Shown in pieces: positions 8,447-18,041 of a stretch of 45,311 bases of DNA (the first letter of the stretch is position 1; each line of letters starts with the position of its first letter). Both the position numbers and the translations under genes were made by a program. This DNA is from Bacteroidales bacterium (GTDB lineage: Bacteria; Bacteroidota; Bacteroidia; Bacteroidales; Bacteroidaceae), in NCBI GenBank assembly GCA_018064685.1, contig JAGHUS010000032.1, positions 1 through 45,311 on the forward strand. The letters run 5' to 3'. A model generated the notes under the pieces. That model was not told the origin of the DNA. It was given only the letters and a program-made list of their open reading frames with translations, and made no database searches.

Positions 8447-9597
8447 TATGATTGTGGTTTGTTCATTGTTACGTGATAGCGCACTCCTGACTCGAAGGCG
8501 CGGTCGGTCTGCTGCGGTTTTTTGCTATGGTCAGGTAGCGAAAGCGGAGCTGACCAGCGCTTCTCGCCCTGGCGCAGCCAGAGTGTTGGCGTAACATCGT
8601 TTGGCACGGTGTAAGGCGGAATGATGAGCGTAAAGGTGTTGGCATTCAGCTGGTGAGCGGTATAGATGCCAGTCTGCCCAACAGCTCCACCCGTGAAAGG
8701 TATCTGCACGAGATGCTTTGCCGTCTCGTCAGGCACTACGATGCCCAGCACCTTACCATTGTTCTCGTAACTACAATTACAACGCCAGTAGTCGCCATAT
8801 TCGCGCTTCGACTTCATCTTTGCTACATAGTAGTTGCCGATGGCTACCTCCTGCTGGTCGATATCGGGCATATTCTCCAGCGTCAGCACCACTTCTGGGG
8901 CTTCTGCAGTGTTATCCAGTTCTGACGCGAATTGGCTGATATCAATCTGCAGTGCCGCCATCTTATGCTCGAAGCTCAGACGGACATGTGGAGAGCCAGT
9001 CTGCATATACTGCTGTGCCCAGAGCACATTGCTTGCCTTGTAGTTCTTGTCTGTACGCTGATCTGCCTTGAACACATTGCTGAAGGTGATGACTACCTTA
9101 CTGCTCTCATAGCCCGAACCCGTGGTCGATGTGAGCACGTAGTGAATCTCCTCGGTCCATGTAGTGGCGGTGAAGACGTAGGGTGTGGCCTGTGGCATGA
9201 TGATGGTGCTTGGGGCACCACTGGCATGAAAGTCGTTATCTATATCGAAGCCCAGTTTGTTGCCTACGGTTCCCCAGTTGGCATGGTTCGCTGACCACTG
9301 GAAGAGGCGCCAGTCGTCGTAGGAACTGCCCCAGGTACTCTCACCATATTCCGATGAAGGGGCGTAGGGAGCAATGACGCGAAGGCGGATAAGGTCGCCT
9401 TCCTCGAAGCTGTTGCCATCAATATTGGCGCGCGTCACGGCACCATTGCCACCCTCCTCCACAAACGGCACAATCTCCGTCTCGAAGGCAGTACCATCGA
9501 TGGTGATAACCTGCTGATCCTGCATCTCCTCGATATCGGAGGCACATGCCCAGCACATCAGCGGCAACATTATATATATGTATTTCTTTATTTTCAT
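8446..9597 (-). CDS. Fimbrillin-family lipoprotein, single pilin domain
   Basis: A 383-residue pilin-type lipoprotein. The signal peptide ends in CWAC (probable lipidated Cys18; the lipobox is loose), followed by acidic residues. A T-R-A site is at 55-57, 38 residues after the Cys, where type V pilins are cut by an Arg-specific protease. The rest is beta-rich, with the family core SFEHKMAALQIDI and a C-terminal ESGVRYHVTM strand. Size and simplicity suggest a shaft, minor or anchor subunit; no feature decides which. The next gene overlaps its stop codon. Confidence 0.72.
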   Translation of the reverse strand: MKIKKYIYIMLPLMCWACASDIEEMQDQQVITIDGTAFETEIVPFVEEGGNGAVTRANIDGNSFEEGDLIRLRVIAPYAPSSEYGESTWGSSYDDWRLFQWSANHANWGTVGNKLGFDIDNDFHASGAPSTIIMPQATPYVFTATTWTEEIHYVLTSTTGSGYESSKVVITFSNVFKADQRTDKNYKASNVLWAQQYMQTGSPHVRLSFEHKMAALQIDISQFASELDNTAEAPEVVLTLENMPDIDQQEVAIGNYYVAKMKSKREYGDYWRCNCSYENNGKVLGIVVPDETAKHLVQIPFTGGAVGQTGIYTAHQLNANTFTLIIPPYTVPNDVTPTLWLRQGEKRWSAPLSLPDHSKKPQQTDRAFESGVRYHVTMNKPQS

Positions 9598-9605
9598 TCT
9601 TTAAT

Positions 9606-9661
9606 CGTCTAACCGTCTAACCGTCTAATCGTCTAACCGTCTAACCGTTTAATCGTTTAAC
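9606..9661. repeat. Octamer array, 7 units (CGTCTAAC/CGTTTAAT)
   Basis: Seven gapless 8-bp units lie between the 9678-12422 gene and the start of the 8446-9597 gene. Units vary only at positions 4 and 8 (CGTCTAAC, CGTCTAAT, CGTTTAAT, CGTTTAAC). Confidence 0.95.
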
Positions 9662-9677
9662 CTTATAACCTCAAAAC

Positions 9678-12422
9678 CTAATTAAACTGTTGCAGTACAT
9701 TAATGTACTGAGATTCTAAGGGTTCATTCTTTTTCAGCAGAGGATACCGGTGTGAATATCCTGTCGTGGATTCATTCTCATAGTGCATCTTGCATCGGTT
9801 GGCATCATCCACCACAGTGCTGTTGTACATGAAGATGCCGAAGTTCATGGCGCGCCATGGTGCTGCGCCATAGATCTCCTTTCGTCGCTGAGGAGAAAGA
9901 GTCATCCACTCTGTCTTGTTGTCGGCCAGATAGTTGTTCTTGGCACACATGATGTGTGTAGGCACACCGCGTATGTACTGGATTCGATGGAAAGGTATGT
10001 CTTTCCCATCTGTACCTGTTACGGGCAGAACCTTGCTGTTAGTAAAACTGTAAGCTTTTGCCCCTGTCGACAATTCCGTGTCGTAATAGTTGCAAGACAC
10101 ACTGGTCCACCCCACAGAGTCGAGAGGCAGATTCTCGCGCAGACAGAAGATGAAGTTGTCTTCACTCAGCGGATTGTAGGCCGATGCCACATTGGCAAGA
10201 GCGGCTCCGCTGATGCCCGAGGCAGCCTGCATGCAGCCATACATCTCGAACTTGTCGGCATTATTGACCAATGGTGCAGTGCTGCTGCCCTGATGGAAAC
10301 AACCCACGAACGAGCAGAAGCCACTGGTGGTGTTGGCCAGCGTGGCCTGTGTGGAGGGGGCTATGACAGAGCAACCCACGATGCGACCATTCTCCAACTT
10401 ATTCGTCACGCTGAGCGGATGGGTGCTCTCCAGACAGAGGTTTGCCACTGTTCCGTCCTTGACGTATCCGAAGAGTGTCGAACCATCACCAAAGCGTGGC
10501 AGTGGCGTATCTGACTTGAATCCCATATAGACATTGCTAAGCAGATGGCCGTCGCCATCGAAATATCCCGAGAACGGATGATCTGCAGCATTGCCTATCG
10601 GTTCGAGCTTCCAGTCTTTCAGGTCGATGTCGGCAGTAAGTGTCACGGACAGGCGTCGGCGCACCTGCTCGTCGTAGAAGGTGTATGGGCCTTTCAGATA
10701 GTCCTCTTCGATAATAGCTGACTGGTCGGCAATGGATGGTGTATACTTATCATAGAAGATATAGCCAGCTTTCTCGAGAAGAGACTTATCCACCCAAAGA
10801 GTGTCAGGAGAGCCATCGCCATTCACGCCGATGCCAGCATACCAGCGCACGGTACGGCTGACCTCTTTTCGCTTATCTACAGGATCATAATTAATGACCA
10901 CTTTCTTCTTGAGTTCCTCGTCATTATAGAGGCCAGAGGTATTGAAGTTGCCGTTGACCAGGTTGATGAGTTCCTGCAACTGGGTCGCATTGCCGATCTG
11001 GAACTTAGGCTCGTACTGGGTTCCGTTTTTTGTTCCAGCACAAGCAGTGGCAATGGCACTTTTCCACCAGGAATAGTTCTCTGCCAACGGTTTTGTCTCT
11101 ACTTCGTCCGTTGCCTGCGTCAAACCCAGATCCTGCTCTGCCCATGAGAAGTTATCCTCGGCATAGACCTCGAGTGTCTTGTAGTTATAGCCTACGGTAA
11201 ACTGATAGCTGTGTCCCGGTTGCAAGGTGATGCCGTTAGGGAAGGCCTGGTCATTTGTTTTTTCAATTTTTGCATCGGCAAGGCTGAAGATATGGTAGTG
11301 GCTTTCTGAATAACCAGGAGCACTTGTCTCATGCTGTCCATCACCATCGTTTACATCGTGAAGCCAAATACGGAAGCGAGTGTACGAAGGCAGGATTATG
11401 GGCTTCTCTTTGTTTGATCCATTGCTCATGTCGTATGGGATGGTTACCATATACAGACGGCTGTCCACGCTCGACTTGAACTCTGGGCGGCGGGTCTGTG
11501 TGGCAATCTGCTCCGGCGTCAGTGTACCATGAATAATGTTGCCCTGATCTTCACCTGGCGCACAAGCCATAAGCGAGAGGTCGTCCATGTTCACACCGGC
11601 TGGCCAGCACATGCTTTCGTAGGCAGCCTTGACGTTGGCTGCGGCTTGGGCTGCGGTGAGAACCTCCGGATCGTCCGAGGTCGCAGGGAATTTATCCTGC
11701 TTATCATGCTCATTGGTATCTGCATTATCCTCACGCATATAGTCTGCGGGATCGAAAGTTATCTCGATCTTTGCAAACTGGTTGTTCTCGCGAGGCGAGA
11801 ATCCCAAACGGCAACCAAGATGGCGCATGGCCATAGGAATAGAGTTGGTAGGACCCGAAACCGTCACCCAGTCGCACACCATATAGTCGGGATAGTTGAC
11901 GGTCCTCTCGTAACCACCGGCTGCGGTCTTATCCAAAAGGTCATTGCTCAACTTGCTCAGCACCCACGCACGGAAACGGACGGTCACGCCACTCTCCCAT
12001 GTGATGGAGTCGCCTTTGGTGAGGAGTTTGGAGTAGGGTGCCCCATCGTTATAGGTAGGGTCTTGGAAGTTGAACTTCTTACCCTCAAACACCTTCCAAC
12101 TGGTCTTCTCGAAGATACCCGTCTCACCGTTGGTAAGTTCGGTGAACTTGTAGATGGTGCCAGGAGGAGTCTTGTATACCCACTGTCCATTCTCCTGATA
12201 CTGGCGATACATATACATCATGTCGTTGGCATTGAATGCACCGGCATGATTGTAGCTCTGCGCCACACGAGTAGTGTTGAACAGTTCGACGTAGGGTTCA
12301 AAGTTTACGGCTCTGCCTATCAGGCTCTGCTGCTCAGGAGTCAAGGGAGCCTCCAACAGGTCGTTGCTACAACCGGTCAGCACGCAAAGCAGTATTATTA
12401 ATATGGTATATGTCTTCTTCAT
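9678..12422 (-). CDS. Large pilin-type lipoprotein with GLUG-like C-terminus
   Basis: A 914-residue lipoprotein with lipobox LTGC (Cys18) and a T-T-R-V site (Arg52) in the usual maturation window. The N-terminal half (about 50-440) has the layout of a fimbrillin-like domain, including AMRHLGCRLGFSP and a closing strand with GHSYQFTVGYNYKTLEVYA. The C-terminal half contains TADIDLKDWKLEPIG and FSGYFDGDGHLLSNVY, the signature that precedes GLUG repeats, then several short beta-turn repeats. No catalytic motif is visible. With three neighbours of the same build it is a candidate tip adhesin of the pilus; ligand unknown. Confidence 0.68.
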   Translation of the reverse strand: MKKTYTILIILLCVLTGCSNDLLEAPLTPEQQSLIGRAVNFEPYVELFNTTRVAQSYNHAGAFNANDMMYMYRQYQENGQWVYKTPPGTIYKFTELTNGETGIFEKTSWKVFEGKKFNFQDPTYNDGAPYSKLLTKGDSITWESGVTVRFRAWVLSKLSNDLLDKTAAGGYERTVNYPDYMVCDWVTVSGPTNSIPMAMRHLGCRLGFSPRENNQFAKIEITFDPADYMREDNADTNEHDKQDKFPATSDDPEVLTAAQAAANVKAAYESMCWPAGVNMDDLSLMACAPGEDQGNIIHGTLTPEQIATQTRRPEFKSSVDSRLYMVTIPYDMSNGSNKEKPIILPSYTRFRIWLHDVNDGDGQHETSAPGYSESHYHIFSLADAKIEKTNDQAFPNGITLQPGHSYQFTVGYNYKTLEVYAEDNFSWAEQDLGLTQATDEVETKPLAENYSWWKSAIATACAGTKNGTQYEPKFQIGNATQLQELINLVNGNFNTSGLYNDEELKKKVVINYDPVDKRKEVSRTVRWYAGIGVNGDGSPDTLWVDKSLLEKAGYIFYDKYTPSIADQSAIIEEDYLKGPYTFYDEQVRRRLSVTLTADIDLKDWKLEPIGNAADHPFSGYFDGDGHLLSNVYMGFKSDTPLPRFGDGSTLFGYVKDGTVANLCLESTHPLSVTNKLENGRIVGCSVIAPSTQATLANTTSGFCSFVGCFHQGSSTAPLVNNADKFEMYGCMQAASGISGAALANVASAYNPLSEDNFIFCLRENLPLDSVGWTSVSCNYYDTELSTGAKAYSFTNSKVLPVTGTDGKDIPFHRIQYIRGVPTHIMCAKNNYLADNKTEWMTLSPQRRKEIYGAAPWRAMNFGIFMYNSTVVDDANRCKMHYENESTTGYSHRYPLLKKNEPLESQYINVLQQFN

Positions 12423-12434
12423 TATTATCTTAAT

Positions 12435-12458
12435 CGTCTAAACGTTTAGTCGTTTAAT
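12435..12458. repeat. Octamer array, 3 units
   Basis: CGTCTAAA, CGTTTAGT and CGTTTAAT are contiguous. The last unit contains the TAA stop codon (12454-12456) of the 12454-14922 gene. Confidence 0.85.
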
Positions 12459-14922
12459 ACGCAGGTATTGGCACTTTGTTAGTTAGAGGATTATTCGGTG
12501 CCACGTGATTGGCATCGAAGCAATTGTAAATATAACCGGTTACTGTAGCGCCAGAGAGGCCGAGATTATTTCCGCAGAACACAGCAGTAGTAGGAAAGAA
12601 GGTTCCACCACTCACAGTAGTGTTATAAAGTTCTGCTCGATAGCCCATGACGGGGACAAGATGACCAGTTTCCATATGCAGGTTGTATTGTCCGGCAGTT
12701 CCGTCGTATGTACCATTGAGACCAGCGAAGAGATGCGCTGCGCTGGTATGTGAGAACTCGTAGAGAGCAGAAGGATTTACAAATGGTGTTCCGCTCTGGT
12801 CCGTAAACAGTTCGCCATGTAGAATATCATCAAGCGTTGGACTTGTCAATAAAGTATAATCATAATAGGCCGCAGTCTTTTCATCGCCAATTTCCGCTTT
12901 CACTGATTCACCATTTGCTGTATATGTGCCATTTCCATTGTCTGTTACGGTACTCTTGACATAACCTACACCTTCTATCTTAACAATCTCTTCTTCAGAA
13001 TAGTAGGTTGCGGGAATGAGCACACGTGTATATAACTGGCTCGGTATGGTATAAGCGACATAGCTACTAACATTCTTTGTGTAGAGCTGACTATTAATAC
13101 TAGTAGCTGTTTTATAGACTGGCTTTCCTGTATTTGAAAGTGTTATCGTATGTCCACGTCCATCCAGATGTCCTGTGAACACAAAGTTGTCGGGGAGCTT
13201 TGTGGCATCAATGGTGATATCCGTGTCAAGCACGAAGTAGTGTCCCTGACGCGTACCTCCCATATTTGCCTTGGCAAACTCCTCAATCCACTGGTTGGTG
13301 TCAGAGAAGTACTGACCGAGGTCACCTGCGTCCACACGGCTGTCATCGTAGAAGTTACCATCGGTAACACTATGCTGAGGCTCCGAAGCCGTATATGTCA
13401 CTGCTCTCTGCCAGCTGCTGCCGGCAATAGACATATTGTGATTAAGGTCGTTGTTCACGCCATAGTAACCATCATAGGTGTCGAGTGCAGTCCACGTTTC
13501 GGCTGCAGAATCGTCGTAGTCTATACTCTCACGGTCGATGGTGATATATACAACCGTCTGCTGGTTGGCATTGAGGTCGAACTCAAACTTCTTGGTATAT
13601 ATAAGACCATTGTTGAGCGTCATCTCGAACTCAATCTGGTTCTTCTCCTTGGCGTAGTTCTTGATATTTACCGTGTTAGGGGTCTTATCATCGTTGTAGT
13701 ATCCGGCCTCGTCATACATCACATTGTCTTCGTTCGTATAGGTCGGGCGCACGATGACATCGTAGATGGGTACACGATGATACATCTGCTGTGTATAGTT
13801 ACTGTTGACACCATTATCTACAAAGTCCTTATGTGCCTTGAGCCAATCCTTTTCACGAGGATGCAGCTTCTTCTCATCACGCTTGTTGGTATAGACGATG
13901 AATGCCTCGTTGGCTGGAGTAATGTATTTCGAATCTTCTGTCGAAGCAACAGCCAACTCCCTACGGTCGGGATAATCGGCATCCGGCTCATTCTTGTAGC
14001 TCTTGTTGAATTCATCACAGAAGTGAGGAATCACACGACGTGCCTCCGTCCAAGTTGGAATGAGCGTTGATGTCTTCTTTGCTGCATCAGCACCCGTTGG
14101 AGCTGTCTCTTGAACATACTGCAGTACCTTTACATTGGCGAAACGCAGGCTTGTTGTAGAGGGATCGTCCTTGGCATCTGTATGAGCTGCTCCCTTATAA
14201 CCTTCAAGTACGGCAGGCGAGCCATCGAGCGCCAAAAGTTGATCGTCGATAAGGATGTACACAATCACACGTGACAAACGATGCTTGAATGGTAGCAGTA
14301 TCTGATCCACAGTTGCCGAAGCCGTCCAGTTTGGTGGCATACCTACATAGTGAGAAAGCAGGGTGTAGTTGCCGATAGTACCTGTGGTATGCTCTGTACC
14401 ATCGTCATCAATCGTATAATTGTAGTCTGCATCATCGGCCTGATTGGTGGTAAGTTCCGTGGCTTCAATATTGCTACCAGTAGTACGAATCCTGCCCGGC
14501 ACATACTCTCCCTCAAAGTAGTGAGGGCCATTGTCATACCATTCTGCATCGTTTTCAGTTCCCTTATACTTGAAGGTGTAGTCACCTCTGTGTGTGTTTG
14601 GGTCAGATGTGCCCTTCCACTTCAAAATAGCCACAGCCTCATTATCTCTATCATGAGAACCAGCGCTGTTGAGGTTTGAATAGGTGATGTCAAGTCCTTG
14701 ACGCAGAGCTCCCTGCATCCATGGCACCGTCTCTGCACGCACATGTTCCGGTTCGCCATCAGCACGCGTCTGTGTGACGACCATGCGTCCTCCATCGGTC
14801 AGCACACCACCTACATGGATGCTGCGGTCGCCACCGAGTGTGACAATGTCCTCGGTGAGATTGCTGTCGCATCCCACCAGCAGTATGGCCATCAGTATGA
14901 GTATGTATCTGTATAGTTTCAT
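12454..14922 (-). CDS. Large pilin-type lipoprotein with beta-helix-like C-terminus
   Basis: An 822-residue lipoprotein: lipobox LLVGC (Cys18) and T-R-A at 52-54. The fimbrillin core motif LPFKHRLSRVIVYILID is around residue 210. A second half includes YFVLDTDITIDATKLP and FTGHLDGRGHTITLSN, the typical entry into GLUG/beta-helical repeats. Composition is rich in Tyr, Thr, Asp and Asn. The stop codon falls in an octamer array. The same two-part build (pilin head plus beta-helical extension) is shared with the 5876, 9678 and 14991 genes. Function as a minor or tip subunit is inference. Confidence 0.68.
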   Translation of the reverse strand: MKLYRYILILMAILLVGCDSNLTEDIVTLGGDRSIHVGGVLTDGGRMVVTQTRADGEPEHVRAETVPWMQGALRQGLDITYSNLNSAGSHDRDNEAVAILKWKGTSDPNTHRGDYTFKYKGTENDAEWYDNGPHYFEGEYVPGRIRTTGSNIEATELTTNQADDADYNYTIDDDGTEHTTGTIGNYTLLSHYVGMPPNWTASATVDQILLPFKHRLSRVIVYILIDDQLLALDGSPAVLEGYKGAAHTDAKDDPSTTSLRFANVKVLQYVQETAPTGADAAKKTSTLIPTWTEARRVIPHFCDEFNKSYKNEPDADYPDRRELAVASTEDSKYITPANEAFIVYTNKRDEKKLHPREKDWLKAHKDFVDNGVNSNYTQQMYHRVPIYDVIVRPTYTNEDNVMYDEAGYYNDDKTPNTVNIKNYAKEKNQIEFEMTLNNGLIYTKKFEFDLNANQQTVVYITIDRESIDYDDSAAETWTALDTYDGYYGVNNDLNHNMSIAGSSWQRAVTYTASEPQHSVTDGNFYDDSRVDAGDLGQYFSDTNQWIEEFAKANMGGTRQGHYFVLDTDITIDATKLPDNFVFTGHLDGRGHTITLSNTGKPVYKTATSINSQLYTKNVSSYVAYTIPSQLYTRVLIPATYYSEEEIVKIEGVGYVKSTVTDNGNGTYTANGESVKAEIGDEKTAAYYDYTLLTSPTLDDILHGELFTDQSGTPFVNPSALYEFSHTSAAHLFAGLNGTYDGTAGQYNLHMETGHLVPVMGYRAELYNTTVSGGTFFPTTAVFCGNNLGLSGATVTGYIYNCFDANHVAPNNPLTNKVPIPAY

Positions 14923-14937
14923 TATTATTTGTGTAAC

Positions 14938-14953
14938 CGTCTAATCGTTTAAT
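14938..14953. repeat. Octamer array, 2 units
   Basis: CGTCTAAT-CGTTTAAT lies just downstream of the 14991-17981 gene, followed by more degenerate ATC/TTTA text up to its stop codon. Confidence 0.7.
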
Positions 14954-14990
14954 CCTAATCTATAAACTTTACCCCCAAAACCGTCTACTC

Positions 14991-17981
14991 CTACCATAAC
15001 ACTTCCGCAGGACTAACGGCGTTTCGTTTTCCAAGTGTCTTCACGGCATCGTCGTTGCTGATGTCGGATGCCGCCTTGCGTCCCTCTGTCCACCAGTTTC
15101 CACCCTGGCCTACACCCAGTCCAGACTGTGTCTGACCAGCCACGTTTACGTATTTCGTCGCACCGATAAGCGTACCGGCAGGAGAGTCGTTCGTGCCAAG
15201 TTTATCATGGTCATAGTCCCACCATGAGTTGCATTCTTCGATAATGGTCTTTGGCGTATAAGGACGACTGTGGTCTTTGTCAATCTTTGTGCTGACACCG
15301 CCCACTATTCCACCACGATATTGCATGTGACGGGAGTTAGGGAACGATGTTGCCTGCAGTATCTGCGTTCCGGAATGAACCTGACAACCCGTAAATGTGG
15401 CATCGATAGAGCAAGCCGCAATACCACCAGCAAAGCGCTGGGCATCACCATCGGTGAAATTCGAATGGAAGACTACGCGCAAGTCTGCTTTTACCTCACA
15501 GTCCTTGATTATCGCGCCATTGAATGCCCAGCAGATGAGACCTGCCGGCTGAGCAGCCCGTATGTAAGTGCCAGGGGCCATCTTTACCTTGATGTTCTCA
15601 ATCTTTGCCTCGCCCTCATTGCTTGTGGTTCGGTTGACAGAGTAGGCAAACGGCGAAATCATATCAGTAGCATCCTCGAACGGTTCTGTGATGACGATAG
15701 ACTCAGCACAAAAGATGGTCATATCATGGAAGTAACCATTGATATGCGAGAACAATCGCTTGCCATGGGTAGTGATGGTCTTGTCGTTGCCGTCAAGTTC
15801 GAAGTTGAGGTTGTATTTCTGGGCGGCGGAAGCATAATCTCCGTTTTCTCCAATACCGAGGTCCCAAGTGTCGCTTACCTCGAAATCATCAGCTAGGCGA
15901 TAGCGAGCCCCTGTATAATGGGTTGTATTGGTAAGCAATTCGCGAAGTTCATCCTCACTATCGAGGACAGCATTGTACTGCGCATAAACATTGATGTTAG
16001 TATTATCGCGAGAACCAATGGCGTTCAGTGCTATTGTCGGCCATGAGTTGCCATAGGCATTGACTCTGAGACCATCTTGTTCTACGTTGCTTGTTGTCGC
16101 CTGAACGATATTCTTGTATTTATCGTTATTCTGCTGCATCAGCGTCATTCCGTAATTGAAAGCACAGCGACTGATCCGTCCTTCGGCATAACCGGCAATA
16201 CCGCCAACACCTGTGAAGGATTCACCTGTTGCTCCCACACGACCATTTACTACACATTGGTCAATAACAGGAAGAGTGGTAAGATCTGGATCTTTTTTCG
16301 ATTCACCGGCAATACCACCGATATAACCACTCGTGCCCTTCACCTGCAAGTCGTTGGTGCAGTCGATGATAGTGCCGTAGTTCACGCCCACCATACCACC
16401 CTTTGTGGCATAGACAAGCTTGCGGTTCTTTTCTTCTACGGTCACACGTATCTGTTCGATGTTGCCCATGTTGTTGTCGGCAATGGATGCAGTGAAGCCT
16501 CCCGTACCTGTGATATGGATGTTGCCGTTGATAAGTGTGGCATCGGCACTCATATCGGTAAAGACCTTACCATGGCATTTCAGCGTGCCACCAGCAAGGT
16601 TAAGCATACAGTTCAATGCACGGGGTTCCCACGGGTTGCCTTCATCCAGGTTAATCTCATTGGCAGAGATAAGACCTATCTCGCCCGGTTTGTTCTTGTT
16701 GTTGAGGAAGGCAAGCAATTGAGTCTTATTTGAGATGATGACAGGGTCACCATTCTTTCCGTAGTCATCGCAGATGCTGGACATGGTAATGTCTTCCCAG
16801 TCTTCGAGAAGGGCTGTGATGAGGATGATACGGTCTGTCGTCAGCGTCGCTGTGATGGTGAGATGTTTGCCAGGCTCCAGGTTATAGGCCTGCATGGCAG
16901 CAATGGCTTCCTTTTCCTTTTCGGTCAGCTTACTCTCCGGCTTATCCTTTGCCGTGTTCCAAGTACCATAGTTGAGGTCGTTGCTTGGATAGAACTCATA
17001 CTTCGAGGTGTTGAGAATGAACTCTGCCATAGGCTGTTCGATGGTCTCAAGGAAGTTTTGGGGGGCAACGATGGCGTGCAGCGAGATGGTCTGACCCTCC
17101 GGGTCGGCAGGACCATTCTTGTCTGCTTCGTATGCGATGATGTCTGGTGTACGCCATGGTGTAATCTCCACCGTACTGCCCTCGTATGAGAACATCTTGC
17201 TGGAGAAACCATTCTCCGTAGCTGCGTATGTGATGAGGGAACGTGGCACACCCTTGCCTGCCTTCAACTTCAATGTCACCCAACAGCGCTGGTGCTTCAG
17301 GTAGAGAGGCACCTTGCGGCAGTCCATATCCGTCATCGAGGGGTAGAGCTGTTTGTTGGCCGCATACCACTCACGACTGCTGCGGAAGTTCAAGGCGTCA
17401 AGGTCGTCGAAGGACTTGCTGTTGAAATCGTCCCAAAGTGGTTCGAAGGCAAAGCCCTTCAGCAGGTCGTTGTCGTAGAAGCGGGTGGCATCCGACTGGT
17501 TGCTCTTTCCTGCCGTTTCAGCATCCAACCTGTCACTGCCTGCCTTAACGCTGAACCCGTACTGGCTGGAGTTGTCGGGCCAATAGAGCGGTTGGTTGGG
17601 TTGAAGTGGATCATCTACATACTTCAATGCGAGTGTTCCGTCGTTGGCGTATGTTCCACCTTCGTATGCCAGCTGGTAATCGGCCGAGCCCAAAGAGGTG
17701 GCAGGTGCATTCTTGCTGAACATGCTGATGTTGAACGTATAGAGATAGGTGTTCTCGCTATACTGATCAACAACGGGATGGAACTTCAGCATCTCTTCAT
17801 TCATTACAGCCTGATTAGTGAACGCAGCACGCGTACTCTTCTTTACCGCACGAAGTCCCGAGGCGAAAGCAACGGATTCGCCTGTCATGTCCGGGGCATC
17901 ATTGTCCTGGATGACATCAATGCCGTCATGGCAACTCACCATGAGAAGCATCAGCAGTATGTATGATATATATCTTTTCAA
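14991..17981 (-). CDS. Fimbrillin-type lipoprotein with GLUG repeats (996 aa)
   Basis: The largest lipoprotein in the locus. Lipobox LMVSC gives Cys17, and T-R-A is at 50-52. Residues about 55-400 look like a pilin domain. Its strand ending PGKHLTITATLTTDRIILITALLEDWEDI is the family closing strand with the conserved Asp-Trp. From about 480 onward there are GLUG-type repeats: GGMVGVNYGTIIDC, GYIGGIAGES, GVGGIAGYAEGRISRC and, near the end, FAGGIAACSIDATFTGC and YRGGIVGGVS. These build a right-handed beta-helix in known GLUG proteins. A surface adhesin at the pilus tip is the most likely role; binding partner unknown. Confidence 0.72.
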   Translation of the reverse strand: MKRYISYILLMLLMVSCHDGIDVIQDNDAPDMTGESVAFASGLRAVKKSTRAAFTNQAVMNEEMLKFHPVVDQYSENTYLYTFNISMFSKNAPATSLGSADYQLAYEGGTYANDGTLALKYVDDPLQPNQPLYWPDNSSQYGFSVKAGSDRLDAETAGKSNQSDATRFYDNDLLKGFAFEPLWDDFNSKSFDDLDALNFRSSREWYAANKQLYPSMTDMDCRKVPLYLKHQRCWVTLKLKAGKGVPRSLITYAATENGFSSKMFSYEGSTVEITPWRTPDIIAYEADKNGPADPEGQTISLHAIVAPQNFLETIEQPMAEFILNTSKYEFYPSNDLNYGTWNTAKDKPESKLTEKEKEAIAAMQAYNLEPGKHLTITATLTTDRIILITALLEDWEDITMSSICDDYGKNGDPVIISNKTQLLAFLNNKNKPGEIGLISANEINLDEGNPWEPRALNCMLNLAGGTLKCHGKVFTDMSADATLINGNIHITGTGGFTASIADNNMGNIEQIRVTVEEKNRKLVYATKGGMVGVNYGTIIDCTNDLQVKGTSGYIGGIAGESKKDPDLTTLPVIDQCVVNGRVGATGESFTGVGGIAGYAEGRISRCAFNYGMTLMQQNNDKYKNIVQATTSNVEQDGLRVNAYGNSWPTIALNAIGSRDNTNINVYAQYNAVLDSEDELRELLTNTTHYTGARYRLADDFEVSDTWDLGIGENGDYASAAQKYNLNFELDGNDKTITTHGKRLFSHINGYFHDMTIFCAESIVITEPFEDATDMISPFAYSVNRTTSNEGEAKIENIKVKMAPGTYIRAAQPAGLICWAFNGAIIKDCEVKADLRVVFHSNFTDGDAQRFAGGIAACSIDATFTGCQVHSGTQILQATSFPNSRHMQYRGGIVGGVSTKIDKDHSRPYTPKTIIEECNSWWDYDHDKLGTNDSPAGTLIGATKYVNVAGQTQSGLGVGQGGNWWTEGRKAASDISNDDAVKTLGKRNAVSPAEVLW

Positions 17982-17992
17982 TTTTCTTTTTT

Positions 17993-18020
17993 CTAAACGA
18001 TTAAACGATTAAACGATTAA
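17993..18020. repeat. Octamer array in inverted orientation
   Basis: The plus strand reads ATTAAACG repeated, the reverse complement of the CGTTTAAT units found elsewhere. About three and a half units. Confidence 0.85.
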
Positions 18021-18026
18021 TTACTC

Positions 18027-18041
18027 CTCCCTAAGGGAGGC
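18027..18041. repeat. REP-like palindrome containing a stop codon
   Basis: CCTCCCT-A-AGGGAGG is a perfect 7-bp palindrome with a single central base. The TAG stop of the 18031-19458 gene lies in it, so the last residues (SLP) are encoded by the repeat. It may also act as a 3' stem-loop. Confidence 0.75.
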
